Source: Setophaga petechia
Lineage: Eukaryota; Chordata; Aves; Passeriformes; Parulidae
NCBI GenBank assembly: GCA_024362935.1
Contig: JANCRA010000061.1
Coordinates: 124,001 to 188,000 of the forward strand
Direction: 5' to 3'
Length of the DNA: 64,000 nt
Part shown: piece after piece, positions 21,801-31,700 of the stretch
How the letters are laid out: the number at the start of each line of letters is the position of its first letter
How positions within the stretch are numbered: position 1 is the stretch's first letter
Program-made: the position numbers and the translations under genes
The notes under the pieces: model-generated
Told to the model about the DNA's origin: nothing
The model's input: the letters and a program-made list of their open reading frames with translations, nothing else
The model's database searches: none

Positions 21801-22475
21801 ACCTTTTCTGGAGCGGTCTATGCTTCTGCCCACACAGGAGAGTCATCTAATGATGCCATTAAGCACCTTTTACAGGCTTTTTCTTTCATGGGCATCCCCA
21901 AGGAGCTGAAAACTGATAATGGCCCTGCCTATAAATCCAAGGAATTCGGGAGCTTCCTGCAGCAATGGGGAGTAGAGCATAAAACCGGCATCCCCTACTC
22001 CCCTACAGGTCAAGCCATCGTGGAAAGGACTCACTGCACTATTAAGAGAGTCCTGGAACAACAACAACAGGTTCTGAAAGTAGAACCCCTCCACATCCGG
22101 TTGTCCAGGGCATTATTCACGATAAATTTTCTGAATTGTTCCTTTGACAGCCTGAACCCGCCTATCCTGCGCCACTTTGGGGGGAGCAGTCACTTGAAGC
22201 TAAAAGAAAAGCCTCCAGTTTTAGTAAAAGACCCTGAGACTTGGAAAACGGTGGGACCTTACAACTTAGTCACTTGGGGATGTGGATACGCCTGTGTGTC
22301 CACCCCCTCTGGGTTAAAATGGGTTCCCTCCAAGTGGGTAAAGCCCTATGTTCCCAAAGTCTCAGAGAAATCTACAGAAGTGCCCCAGGTTGCTAACGCT
22401 GCCTGGAGAAGAAAACGCCACACGCGTTCTCTGGAGGAAATTCCATTAAAGCCTCCTATCTGGAACAGCTTGTAA
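18759..22475 (+). CDS. pol: ERV dUTPase-like/protease/reverse transcriptase/RNase H/integrase (Pro-Pol, intact)
   Basis: Open without interruption from 18759 (entered by -1 frameshift at about 18804-18810) to TAA 22473-22475. In order: a degenerate dUTPase-like segment (FLPKGQIVAQAIPV, about 19257-19298) lies before the protease. The aspartic protease has LVDTGAD with catalytic Asp at 19431, and GRDLM near its end. The reverse transcriptase has YMDD at 20244-20255. RNase H has TDAS (Asp 21147), ELAAV and TDSAY. The integrase has a His/His/CPNC zinc domain and the D,D(35)E triad: Asp 21744, Asp 21915, Glu 22023. Its C-terminus reads GPYNLVTWG and WVPSKWVKP, as in betaretroviral integrases. Protease and pol share one frame, so a single frameshift suffices, unlike classic betaretroviruses with two. 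All catalytic residues that I can place are present. Confidence 0.93.
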   Translation, partial: HGREITNTPRKSTTTKKLKCKRQPAQRADTKRAGQGNVKTKSNQARGNVTVSKSEADASKITSAHPVLNVKQNSLCYNSGDPVLTTYSVNEPYRLQLTESLQLKDTDWHFVSVNPEQNGTWHRIHCKYIIVGDTKHTPHEIEIAPGMTTSDPEQFVLGLHCIHPPLFLPKGQIVAQAIPVPFLPETTKKQGPTVARVQAIGTHKPKLWCNVSGGDESKRIEMLVDTGADCTVIPVRDWPAHWPLQDITGHIQGVGGIQLAKQSRNIVQIEGPNGQMANIRPFVLDYSEPLLGRDLMAQWGVTINIPDSPQDFCTAAIEQQRLTQKLKWKTDNPVQVRQWPLSKQKIKALEELVEEQLKKGHIVETMSPWNSPVFVIQKADKKRWRLLHDLRQINNVIEDMGSPQPGMPSPTMLPQDWKLAVIDIKDCFFHIPLHPDDAPRFAFSVPTINMEAPMKRYHWTVLPQGLKVSPAICQWYVSSLLSPVRAAAEKAIIYHYMDDILVCAPNDDLLTHVLDLTIDALIVAGFELQEKKIQKMPPWKYLGLEIGNRTIVPQKLEINPNIKTLADVHKLCGSLNWVRPWLGLTNEDIAPLFNLLKGGEDPGAPRSITPEARKALEKVQIAMSTRQAHRCRPDLPFKLIILGKLPHLHGIIFQWEEKHTPKAKGTPKKSQDKRDPLLIIEWVFLSHKRPKRMTKPQELVAELIRKARTRIRELAGCDFKCIHIPTELKSGQNSMQILEQLLRENEVLQFALDSYSGQISVHRPAHKMFEQEVQFILKLRSALSKRPLKKALTVFTDASGRSHKSVMTWKDPQTQQWETDIAEVEGSPQVAELAAVVRAFERFSEPFNLITDSAYVAGVVSRADQATLQEVSNITLFELLSKLVKLVTRREQLFYVMHVRSHTDLPGFIAEGNRRADALAAPAVMATLPNVFEQAKISHQLFHQNAPGLVRLFNITREQAKAIVDTCPNCQQHALPALTAGANPRGLNSCELWQTDVTHVQSFGRQKYVHVSVDTFSGAVYASAHTGESSNDAIKHLLQAFSFMGIPKELKTDNGPAYKSKEFGSFLQQWGVEHKTGIPYSPTGQAIVERTHCTIKRVLEQQQQVLKVEPLHIRLSRALFTINFLNCSFDSLNPPILRHFGGSSHLKLKEKPPVLVKDPETWKTVGPYNLVTWGCGYACVSTPSGLKWVPSKWVKPYVPKVSEKSTEVPQVANAAWRRKRHTRSLEEIPLKPPIWNSL
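18804..18860 (+). promoter_or_regulatory. -1 ribosomal frameshift signal
   Basis: The heptamer A AAA AAC at 18804-18810 ends just before the gag stop and is in the gag frame, the classic -1 slippery site. An 8-bp stem follows, GCCTGCTC (18827-18834) with GAGCAGGC (18853-18860). The loop GCGCGC (18836-18841) could pair with GCGCGC at 18891-18896 as a pseudoknot. The pol frame is exactly -1 relative to gag and is open across the site. The 16-nt spacer is longer than usual. Confidence 0.85.
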
Positions 22476-22476
22476 T

Positions 22477-22991
22477 ATGTTTAAGTTTTTTTGCACCAGT
22501 TTAGATCCCACGGTTCGTGTGTAGTCTCGAGACGCCATAAGACCGAGCCTGCTCCTCATCCTACTCGTGATCACCCCACCAGCAATCTCCTGCATAGTCC
22601 CTCAGCTCAAAGCACGTATAGACTACCTTGGCAAAAAACCTCAGACATCAAGAGAGAAACTGACAACTGGCTGAGTGGACTGTTCAAAGGCTGGGGACTC
22701 TCGGGCTAGTTGGGATCTATTCTGAAAACTGTAATTTCAGGATTGTTTATATTAATTATCATTGTTGTAGTTGTTAGCATTGTTTTTGGACTAATCAAGC
22801 GCATGGTTCTCAAGTTAATTTCAAGCTCATCTCCCCCTCCTGAAGTTTACCATTTAGAAACCCTTAGTACTCCATTAAATAACATAAAACCCTCAGTGGA
22901 AAACACTGAACCTCCTACAGAGGAGGAACTAATTTACCAACCCTGGTTTGGCGAGCACTCTACACCACAAGCCCCGTTTTCTTCTTTTTAA
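22477..22991 (+). pseudogene. env: ERV env remnant (membrane-spanning end only)
   Basis: Only about 515 nt separate the pol stop from the polypurine tract, far too short for env. Frame 22491-22991 reads a short Ser/Pro-rich stretch, then DNWLSGLFKGWG, which resembles the membrane-proximal end of a retroviral transmembrane subunit. A TAG follows at 22707-22709, and after it comes a strongly hydrophobic segment (about 20 residues) with a cytoplasmic tail ending PFSSF. The surface subunit and fusion domain are deleted, so no functional envelope can be made. Confidence 0.75.
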
Positions 22992-22993
22992 AC

Positions 22994-23008
22994 AAAACTA
23001 GGGGGAGA
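22994..23008 (+). promoter_or_regulatory. Polypurine tract
   Basis: AAAACTAGGGGGAGA immediately precedes the 3' LTR, as expected for the plus-strand primer. Confidence 0.85.
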
Positions 23009-23512
23009 TGTTGCAGTGTTACGCAACTCTCTCTCCTGCCCCCTCCCCCTTTTTCCTCCCACCTAGCTGCCTATCAATCAAATCTACCTGAGACATCCCC
23101 TGTCATCTGATTGGCTTTTACCTGTCCTTCCCCACCCCTAATCCGAGGCTTGAAAAAGACAGAGACCATGTGGCTTCGCGCTCGGTTGCCCCTCGGTTTT
23201 CCACTAGAGAGGTTCTCCCCAGGGGGATCCTAGAACCACCACAGGGACCCCTTATGTATCTATTAAACCTGGACTAAACTTACAACAGAGCCTGCTTCTT
23301 CTCTTCACTGACGCTGTAAGCTTCCCTGCCAAAGGTAACTGAGTTCCTTTCCTGCTTGGACTCCCCAAGAGCTCGTGTGCTGCATTCCATAACTAGCCAT
23401 AGGCTCCTCTGTGGGAAATAACTACAGCTGTAGCCTTCGGCCCGGGAGCGAGAGCCAGGGGAGCCAGCAGGACACACCCGGATACCACCAAAAGGGATTT
23501 ATAAAAACTATA
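23009..23512 (+). repeat. 3' LTR of the young ERV
   Basis: Identical by eye to 15479-15982 over all 504 bases. It ends TATA and is followed directly by the target duplicate CGTACA. Confidence 0.93.
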
Positions 23513-23640
23513 CGTACATAGAGCCCCGGGCAGCAATACTCAGCTGAGGACCAGAAGCGACCAGAATAGCGCAGGCACTCCAGCTTCACTGCAAGGCATC
23601 CGGCAGCCTTGAAGGTACAAAGCTAGCACAGATCGCAGCT
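23513..23640 (+). mobile_element. Alpharetrovirus-like LTR, right part after the insertion
   Basis: CGTACATAGAGCCCCGGGCAGCAATA matches 47973-47998 (with CCCCCGGCC there) and so continues the LTR broken at 15478. Beyond CAGCAATA the two copies differ, so the true end of this LTR is not fixed. Confidence 0.6.
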
Positions 23641-23950
23641 CGTCGCTCCTCGTGTCCGCAGAGAGGCCAGAAGAGCTCCCACATGCCACAGCCCCGCCCC
23701 CGACCCTGCTCCGGGCGCAGCCGGGGCCGCTCCGCCTGCGCGGGGCCGCTGCCGGGGCGCTGTCGCGGCTCCTCCCGCGGGGCGGAGCTGACGCGGCCCC
23801 GGCGGCCCCGGCCCGGCCCCGCTGCGCTCCGAGCGCGGCCCCGGAGCGGCCCGGCCGAGGCGGCGAGGGACGGGCGGCGAGGGGCCGGAGTGATGGGGCA
23901 CTCCGGGAATAGGCGGACATCCCGGCAGAGGGCAGAGAGACCCGGCAGAG
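23641..23950. promoter_or_regulatory. CpG island
   Basis: Very GC- and CpG-rich, with GCCCCGCCCC and GGGGCGGAG boxes typical of vertebrate housekeeping promoters. Open frames on both strands here follow from composition. No first exon is recognised. It may be a stranded gene promoter or part of an older element's leader. Confidence 0.5.
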
Positions 23951-24616
23951 GGAAAAATTTTGGGAATCTATGATCAAGTCCTTTTCTAAGGGATATGGAA
24001 GGGACTAACCTTGGGTAAGCAATATGTCCGCTAGAGACAGCTAAGCCATTAGTAGTGAGAGGAAGAACAGCCCTGCAACACAAGTGTGAGCTGTGGCTGA
24101 TACTGAGTAGAAGCAGAACTTAGGCTGGATCAATTAGAAGGTCCTGAAGAGAGAAGGGTCTAATCCTTTGGTGCGGTATTGTATGGACTTTGGGATCACT
24201 ACTCCATTCCAAATGGCTTTCCCTTCAGTCACAAGAGGCTTCCATCTCTTCCAAAAATTGCCTGCTGAAACTCTTCTGCTCCCTTCCAAATCAGTTTGCT
24301 ACTCCAGCATAACCCTTGAAGCACGGACAGACGACTCTTCAACTAAATATAGTAGAAAAGAAGGGTATTTATTGCAGCGCTGGACACATGTGAAGAAGTT
24401 TTCAAAGAGACGTGCAAGGAGTTGCAGACTCCTGCTTTCTAGTTCTACAGAAAAGGTTTTACATTAGGTTTCTAAAGATGAAGAATACATAATTATTACC
24501 TGCCCGCTTCGTATTTTTATCAGCTGAATATCTATTACAGCTGCACAATTGTATTCCCTTAACTGGGTTGGTGGTATTTTGAAATGAGAGAGTGGTTGTA
24601 TGGGAGTAAGAAAGCT

Positions 24617-24704
24617 GTCTTCCTCATGGTGAACTCTTCTCCCATGGCCACTTGGCAAGACCTGCTGGTCATGGGAGAAAAGTTCACCATGAGGAAGACG
24701 GCTT
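24617..24704. repeat. Inverted repeat forming a long hairpin
   Basis: CTTCCTCATGGTGAACT (24620-24636) is matched by AGTTCACCATGAGGAAG (24683-24699). The neighbouring TTCTCCCATGGCCA and TGGTCATGGGAGAA also pair, leaving a loop of about 15-20 bases. Surrounding DNA (23951-25130) shows no gene. Confidence 0.75.
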
Positions 24705-25139
24705 GGTCAGGGTCCAAACCTCTCCTAACCGTTCAATTATTCTAAAGGCAAGGTATTTCTATGGTCTCTGCTCCTTCACAATTGATTCCTCTATTCCTGT
24801 CACTCCTAGCTTTAGGTTCCTAATGTATTTGGTACTCTTCAACTAAGGTATGTGATTTCTGCTAGCTATATTACTACCTTAGCTTCTTACCTCATTTTAA
24901 AATCTTCTTTAAATCTTCTTTAAAATATGCCATCTTCTCCTATCCCAGTTCTATTCCCAGCTGGCCCCTCAACTCATCTGCAGTTTTCAATTATCCTAAT
25001 GACATTTTCGGCTAACCCCTGTAAGAGTCTGTCCGAAATAGCCTTCATTTTTTCTTGCCTCACGATTATCATGGAAGACCACCGAAAAGTTGAAACTGTT
25101 AAGCCAGTGGGGAGGGGAAAGTCACGTGATTGTCAGCTT

Positions 25140-25870
25140 GTTTCTACAGGTGTTATTTGCATAACATGCCGTGCTGAACACGAAGAGGGCGTCTTGCCCC
25201 TTCTGAACAATGGACTCTCTCTCTACCTCCTGGCCTGCCTGGCTTGAGCTTTGGATGGTCTCCCACAGAAGACCCCTCTCGCCTGCCCTCAACCATCGTG
25301 ACAGACAAGCAGAAAAAGTTTCTTCATCAAGAAATCAAGACAAGAAACTCCCCGTGCAAGAAAACCCCCATTGCACCTTCCTCCAGAGACTGGAACTGAA
25401 CTGCCCCCCTTGCTTGGAGTTGTGCAGTGGAGGGGGAAAGGTTGCCCAGAACAAATGCACCTGTGAGCATTGGGCCATGAAAACAATGGTCTTTGCCTGT
25501 TGCTTGGTTTGGACTCTGTGTACCCCCCTATTTGGTTTTTTCCCCCTCCCTAGAGACCTTTTGTTTCGGCTTCCCTTCCCCCAACAAAAAACAGTATAAT
25601 TGGAGCCCCGGTTAGCCGTGCTCTTTGAGATCTCCCCGGATATGGACTGGCGAACCTTCAACAGCTGGACCCTCGAAGGACAAGAGCAACACCACGCTTT
25701 GGTAGCTATACCCATTCCCCCTTTTTCCTCCCTTTTTCCTCCCTTCTCTTCCCTGATTCCCTCACCAACGCACCACAGTTGTAGTTCTATTAATAAACAA
25801 AACCTGTTGATTTTATTGCTGTAAATCCCCTGTGTCTTGGCTGTTTATTTTGCGCCTAAAAATCACCGCA
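25140..25870 (+). mobile_element. Probable solo LTR
   Basis: It carries a TATA-like AGTATAATTGG near 25593, pyrimidine-rich downstream sequence and AATAAA at about 25792, followed by TGTTTATTTTGCGCC. This is the order of U3, R and U5 in an LTR. Boundaries and target duplication were not resolved. Confidence 0.4.
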
Positions 25871-27204
25871 TCATCTGTCCACTGGGACGGATCGCGACAA
25901 CCCCTTGACTCACCTCAGGCATATCTCCGATTCCCTTTCCCCCAGCAGCCCAGAGCTGCATTGCACAGCGCTTGCTGTGTGCCAGAGAGCACAAAGCAGG
26001 CTGGCCTGGTGGGCCTGAATATTCCTGCCAAACACTCTGCATCTCACACCTTTGCTCTGGCTCAGTGCAGACTTGCAGCATTGCAGGCGCTTCCTCCCAG
26101 AGCTGCATGAGGCGCTGGCTCCTGCAGATGTGCCCTGCCAAGCTGTCCCTGCCCCACGCTGGCCTGGCTTCCCCTGGCACGAGTGCCAGGCCTGAAGGAG
26201 GCTGCCCTGTGCTCCAGCCTGCCCAGCAGCCCGGCTCCCTGCCCTGGTGCCCGCAGTGCTGCACACACTGCCGACCTTCGCCAGGAGTTGCAGGGCAGCC
26301 GGCAGAAGAGGAGGAATCCTCAGCCAGCCCAGCGGCCCTCGGCTGCCCTTGGCCTCTCTCTGCTCCTGGGCACACTGCAGACGGCCAATGCCTCCAGGCT
26401 GGGCTGTGCCCAGCACGGCTCCGCTTCCCCTCGGGAGCAGCCAGCTGCCACCTGGGCTCTGAGAGCGGAGGATTCACCCGCCGCCAGGAACAGGCACCCA
26501 GGGCCCGGCTGCTGCCTCTTGCAGCTCCAAGGGCCTCCTTCCAGCCTGCCTCTGCTGGGGCTCAGCCTGCTCCAGCCTCTACCGGGGCTCTGCCGGGGTT
26601 CCAGCCCGGCCAAGGCTGGGCCCGCTCTCACCTCACAGGCGCTGACAGCTCTGCACCACAGGAGACCTTCCCGAGCACCCTCTCTGATTTTTCTGCTTTC
26701 TCACTTGAGCAATGCTCTCCTTCTGCCAAAGCGATTGCACTTAGGGACACAAATCCAAGTGGCAGGAGCCCAAAAGCTCTCCAGTCACAGCTCAATGCCT
26801 GAATCTGCATAGGATGTCTTAGCTGCCCCACTCCTCCACTGGTTTTTCCTGAAAATGCCATTGCCCTTTCTGCCTCAACTAGAAATACCACAGCTGTGCC
26901 ATAAGCAGCCAGTGGGTCATATTCCAAAGGCAGTGTGGTCTGGAGAGGATGAATAGCCTTCCTCACTTTCAAACCGTACAAAAGAAGCCATAAATGTGAC
27001 TTAGCACCAATAAAAAACAACTGGTAATTCAGAAGGAAATGTTGACTTTTCTGAAGGGGTTAGAGAAGGAGGAAAATCTTCCACATGAGTTGATGTTTCA
27101 GAAACTTTATTTCATTAAAACCCTAATCTATAATCCTATGCTACAAAAGTCTTCAACAACCCTACTCTACAATCCTACTCTAAATTGTTATGTTCTCATC
27201 TCCT
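25871..27204. other. GC-rich unassigned sequence
   Basis: Long open frames occur on both strands between about 25860 and 27020, as expected from the GC-rich composition. None has a recognisable domain, and no splice-phase-consistent exon chain was found. The last exon of the kinase gene was sought here without success. Confidence 0.4.
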
Positions 27205-27350
27205 AGTGTTAGGGTAAGGGTTAGGTTTAGGCTTAGGCTTAGGGCAAGGGTTAGGTTTAGGGTTGGGGTTAGGGATAGGGTAAGGATTAGGGTTAGGGTT
27301 TGGGTTTGGCTTGGCATTTAAGGTTAGGGTTAGGGTTGAGGGTTAGGATT
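27205..27350 (+). repeat. Interstitial telomere-like repeat
   Basis: About 145 bp of TTAGGG repeats with variants (TTAGGT, TTAGGC, TAAGGG, TTTGGG) on the plus strand. It is degenerate, so old, and lies well inside the window. Confidence 0.9.
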
Positions 27351-27434
27351 CTTCTTCTTCTTGACTGAGTTGATGAGTGGTGCCAGGATGAATGCTGGCT
27401 TGGCTGAAGTTACAAATGGATGCTGTCCACCGGG

Positions 27435-27458
27435 AAAAAAAAAAAAAAAAAAAAAAAA
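27435..27458 (+). repeat. Poly(A) tract
   Basis: About 24 uninterrupted A residues. The region 27460-28230 beyond it shows no gene that I recognise. Confidence 0.9.
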
Positions 27459-28239
27459 CAAAATTAAAGAACAGTGAACCATTACTTTCCAAGCTCTGTG
27501 ATTCAGAGACTCAATCAGGATACCTCTAGTTCCTAGAAAGACCCAGAAAAAGGAGCAATGGGACCATCTGCTCCCCAGTCATCCCCAATGTACAGGACCT
27601 TGCCATCCCAGGCAAATGTGGCCCAGAATTCCACCCATCTGTTTATTGCATTGCCTTCATCTTGCTGGGATTTTTGCCCTGCCTGTGCTCTAGAAATGGT
27701 TATTTCTGTCCCTGGCGTTTCTTCCTTTCAGAAAACTTCAATGGCTCACATCGGTCCCTGCCTTTGTAAGACAGGCACTGTGCTGATTTCCACAGGGAGA
27801 CACAGCAGTGTCTACCTTTCCATGCCCTGCCCCTCGTGTGCTAAGTGACACCTTCCTTCCCAGCAGGGCCAGCCCAGTGGCACTGGGTCCTGCAGTTCCC
27901 TCTCTGCCACACAACCTGGCAGTAACCCTGGCGCAGTTCTCGTCTGCTTGAGCGTGCCAGGCAGCAGATGGGGCTGGGACAAGTCCCTCCCAGCTGTCCC
28001 TGTTTGCGTGGCAGAAAGCTCTAAGGGTGGGCTGGGGGCTCAAACCAGGGCCCTTAGAGGCTCACAGTGAGCCCCCCCACAGCCCCTCCTGCCCACAGCC
28101 AAATCTCTGACCCCTAGGCCGGGATTGGCTTCCTTGGGTTCCCCCACCACCATTTCATGTCTCTGTACCCTGCATTGCTCTACTTCAATTCTTTTGCCAT
28201 TAGATAAAACTGAACACCCCACCAAATTACAAAAGAGGG

Positions 28240-28690
28240 TGACAGAAACAGTCAGAGCACAGAGCACCTCTCCTCTGAGGAAATGCGGAGAGAGGTGGAA
28301 TTATTCAGCTTTGTGAAGAACAGGCCCCAGGGAGACTTTATTGCCACTTTCCAAGACTTCAGAGTGGCTTTGAAGAAAGCGGGGGACAGCTTTTTTAACA
28401 GAGCCAGTTCCAATAGGATGTGGGTGAATATTTTTAAACACAAAGGAGATCTAATCAGAGTAGGTCTAAGGAAGAACTTGCTTACTCGGAGCAGTGTGTG
28501 ACCCTGGCACAGGTTGGCCCAAGAGCTTGTAGGTGCCCCATCCCTGCAACCATTCCAGGTGAGATGGCAAAGTGCTCTGAGCAACGTGATCTCTTCAAAG
28601 ATGTCCCTGCTCATTGCAGGACACTTGGACCAGAGGACATTTACAGGACCCTGCCAGCCCAGCCCAGTCTAGGATTCCTCACTGTTCTCA
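28240..28690 (+). mobile_element. CR1 LINE 3' fragment (degenerate)
   Basis: Plus-strand sequence follows the CR1 3' region: GAGGTGGAATTATTCAGC, CTGGCACAGGTTGGCCCAAG, GTGCCCCATCCCTGCAACC. It lies just past the last kinase exon found on the other strand. Confidence 0.6.
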
Positions 28691-28757
28691 TTTGAAGAGC
28701 AGCAAGAGTGGAGGTGAGGAGGAAGGGGGCTCAGCTGATGCCTTGGACTTGAGGAGC

Positions 28758-31700
28758 TCATCCCTCAGAGCCTGTTTCACCTGCAGCCCCTTCCCATTTT
28801 ACCTGCAGGAGCTCCTTGGCAGACCAGCGCTGCTCCTCGTCTCTCTGCAGGCAGCAGCTCAGGAAGTGACGCAGGCAAGGCGAGAATCGGTGGGGCTGCC
28901 GCAGCTGTGGGGTTCCTACTGTGGCTATCAGGTGTGTAGCCTGGAGAAAAAGGAGACACCAGGCTCCACCTGCTGCTTTCACATCTCTAAGTGCTCTCCC
29001 ATATCCCTTTGTTTAACCTTTGTTCTTCAGTGGCACTTTCTGCCCTGGCAGAGACCCAGAGATGATTTTCCTTTACCAACCAAAAACCCAAACCCTGATA
29101 CAGCCATAGCTTTTCCACCATCACGCAGATCTTGCCTTGGCAGCTATTTCATTGACTGACCTAGTTAGTGGGAACTACATCAGCAAAAGCACATTTGCTT
29201 CTCTGAGGATTCAAACCAGCTTGAGAGGCTTTTTGGAAGAGGGACTTTGCTATACGAACTAATTTCAAGGGTTACTACATGAAAGGCATCTCTGCAGTGC
29301 TTGTTGGTCCCTTAAGCACAGCTGCCATAGAACAAAACTCATCAAGCTTTTTGTCGTGTTCTTGAAAAGAATGGGAATTGGAAGATAAGAATGGAAATGC
29401 ATCAGTTAATCCCCAAGTAAGCAAACAAACATTTACAATCTCATCTTCAAAACAGACACATTAAGATGCCTGCACAAATGTGCTGGGATGAAAATGCCTG
29501 CTTGGGCACACAGGAGCCACCTGCAGCTCTGTCTCTCAGCAGTCTGAAAATTTCAGCTTCCCATTTTGCAGCAAAAGAAAAATTGTCATGGTCAGAAGAA
29601 GGACACGTTCCATCCCTATGGTCACCCTTTGCTCATTTGGCTACTCAAGTCAATGCATTAACGGTGGGCCCATCCCTGAAAGTGCCAAGAAACAAACAGG
29701 AGGTTTTAGCAGGCTCTCCACATCACCAGGCTCTGTCTTGGTGACACGGAGAATGTGCCTTGGACTAGGAGAGAAACATGGTCAGTGAGTGTTTCAGCAG
29801 CACTGCACAAGAAGCAGAAGAGACTCGGTGGCCTTTAAACCCTCATGCCCAGGTTTCAGGCATGTTTCATGCCAGTGAGAAGAAACTGCACGGTGGGTTA
29901 GGTTCCTCTCTAAAGAGCACAGTTTTAGAAACTTTGCTGGGTTTGGCTTTCCTTCCTTTGTTTCTGGAAAGATAACAGCAGTTCTAAGGTGTTTGTTTCC
30001 TGTTACTGGGGCCATCTGCACAGACAAAAGAACTGGAACCACTTATAACCCCAAGGAAGGTGTTGCCTGAGAAAAGAGTTTGCCTGGAGTTTGTTTGCAT
30101 GTGGTAAGGCCTGAGTTCCCCCACTGATGCAACCAAAACTACAGCAGGTGGTGATGTGTTGCAAGGACATTTTTAGGAGGGGACCTTGGCGGAAGTAGTT
30201 CCAGCAGATGGCAATGGAATTTTGTCCAATGGCATGCAGGACGTGGGACAGATGAGAAAGACAGTGTGATCAGTGCGTATTTGCTTCTTACCGTGCCAGG
30301 ACTTTGGTTCCAGTAAGGAGGTTCTTGTTCCATCATTTCAATCCCCACAATTCCAAAAGACCATATGTCCACTTTGGGGCCATATGGTTGACCTGTCACC
30401 ACTTGAGGCGCCATCCACCAAGGAGTCCCGGGTAGTGTGCATCGTCTGCTCTGCTCAGGGGTGAGCTGAGCAGAGAGGCCAAAATCAGCTGAGGAGAAAG
30501 CAAAATACTGGCTTTATTTGAATTCTGTGCAATTAGGAAAGCAAGCAAAAGAATTCTCCAGGAGAAGTTTGCAAATGTGCTGTTGAATCTCCTGGCATTG
30601 GTGACTTTTAAAATCCTCCATTTTTTACACTGTCTCCAGCAGTGGCTTTTGTTCTTTGGAAGCTTTAGACTTGTAGCTGCCTCCCTCTGGAAGGGACACA
30701 CACAGAGCAAGGCCACTCTTGACTGCTTGTTCCTTGTCATTCCTCTGTGCATATTGCAACTGTGCCCACGGATCACAGTGGGTGTCCCTGCACTGCCACC
30801 AGCACCATTTTTGGGGAGCTGGCTGTCACTCAAAGCAGCCCCACACCCACATCCCTGGAATGCTGCACCTGACCAAGAATATACTGACCCAGCTTGACAG
30901 AGCCGTCGGTTCTGAGAAGGATGTTGTCGCTCTTCACATCTCGATGGATCACATGGTTTGAGTGAAGAAAATAAAGCCCTTGCAGGCACTGAGAGAGAAA
31001 ACAGAGGAGGGCAAAAATGAGTGATGTGATTTCCTCCCACAAGAAAGGAAAGAAAGAATCTAAAAGATTCCTTCTCCAGGGAAATAGGGAGTAATGGCAG
31101 AAGACAGGGCCACTGAGAGGAAGAGTTGCTGCTCCAACACTTGCAGAGCAGGACCTTTCTGAGGAAAGGCAACGTCAGCTTTTGAAAGAGCAGCCGCACC
31201 TGCTCTTGTAGACTGTGCCCTGCAAACCAGCCAGGATGACTCCTGCTGCAGAGGATGTGCTCAGAAGCAAAGAGCATTTTGGCTGTACTCCTATCCTTTT
31301 CAGCTGAGGACTGAGAGAAATGAGTCTCTCTCTTTTTTCTTTGCTGTTTGTTTCAAATCCTGCCACCAGCACCTTTGTTTTCACAGGCAAGGAATGCAGT
31401 GAAGACAGACTCCAGGCAAACATTTAGAGAGGCAAGGTGGAGAACAGCAAATATAAATACATAAGGCAGAGCGAGAATACAACAGCAGGAGATAAGAGTG
31501 CTGGCACTGAGTACAGGGAGTGCAGGGGCACTGGCAGGCCTTTCACTTGAGATGCTTTTACTTGCCCATAGCACACCAGCAACACGGAAACAAAGCTTGG
31601 CACATGAAACTTCTCCTGAACTGAGCCCCTGTTTGGCAGACAAGACCAAGCCCTTGGAAAAACAGATGGGATTGCTGACCTCCCGACTGATGGCTGCTGT

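Larger units (their letters stand above)
15479..23512 (+). mobile_element. Young, nearly complete env-deficient ERV (betaretrovirus/ERVK-like)
   Basis: Complete provirus with two 504-bp LTRs, a lysine-tRNA-like primer site, gag, a -1 frameshifted dUTPase-like/protease/pol frame, an env remnant and a polypurine tract. It is flanked by the 6-bp target duplication CGTACA (15473-15478 and 23513-23518). The two LTRs appear identical base for base, so insertion is very recent on an evolutionary scale. The target was an older alpharetrovirus-like LTR; the uninterrupted version of that target is readable at about 47950-47985. Both gag and pol are free of stops. Loss of nearly all of env suggests an element adapted to intracellular retrotransposition, but activity cannot be judged from sequence alone. 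Confidence 0.95.

Noticed and set aside
22491..22709. 72-codon frame after pol as an independent gene
   Set aside because: It is in frame with the anchor remnant and reads as the residue of a deleted env.
23586..24083. Several Arg/Pro-rich frames at 23.6-24.0 kb
   Set aside because: Compositional by-product of a CpG island.
25860..26812. Long frames on both strands (up to 276 codons)
   Set aside because: Open in several frames at once in GC-rich DNA, with no domain or conserved copy.
28252..28614. 120-codon minus-strand frame as the missing kinase C-terminus
   Set aside because: It is antisense to a CR1 3' end and has no PAK C-terminal motif.
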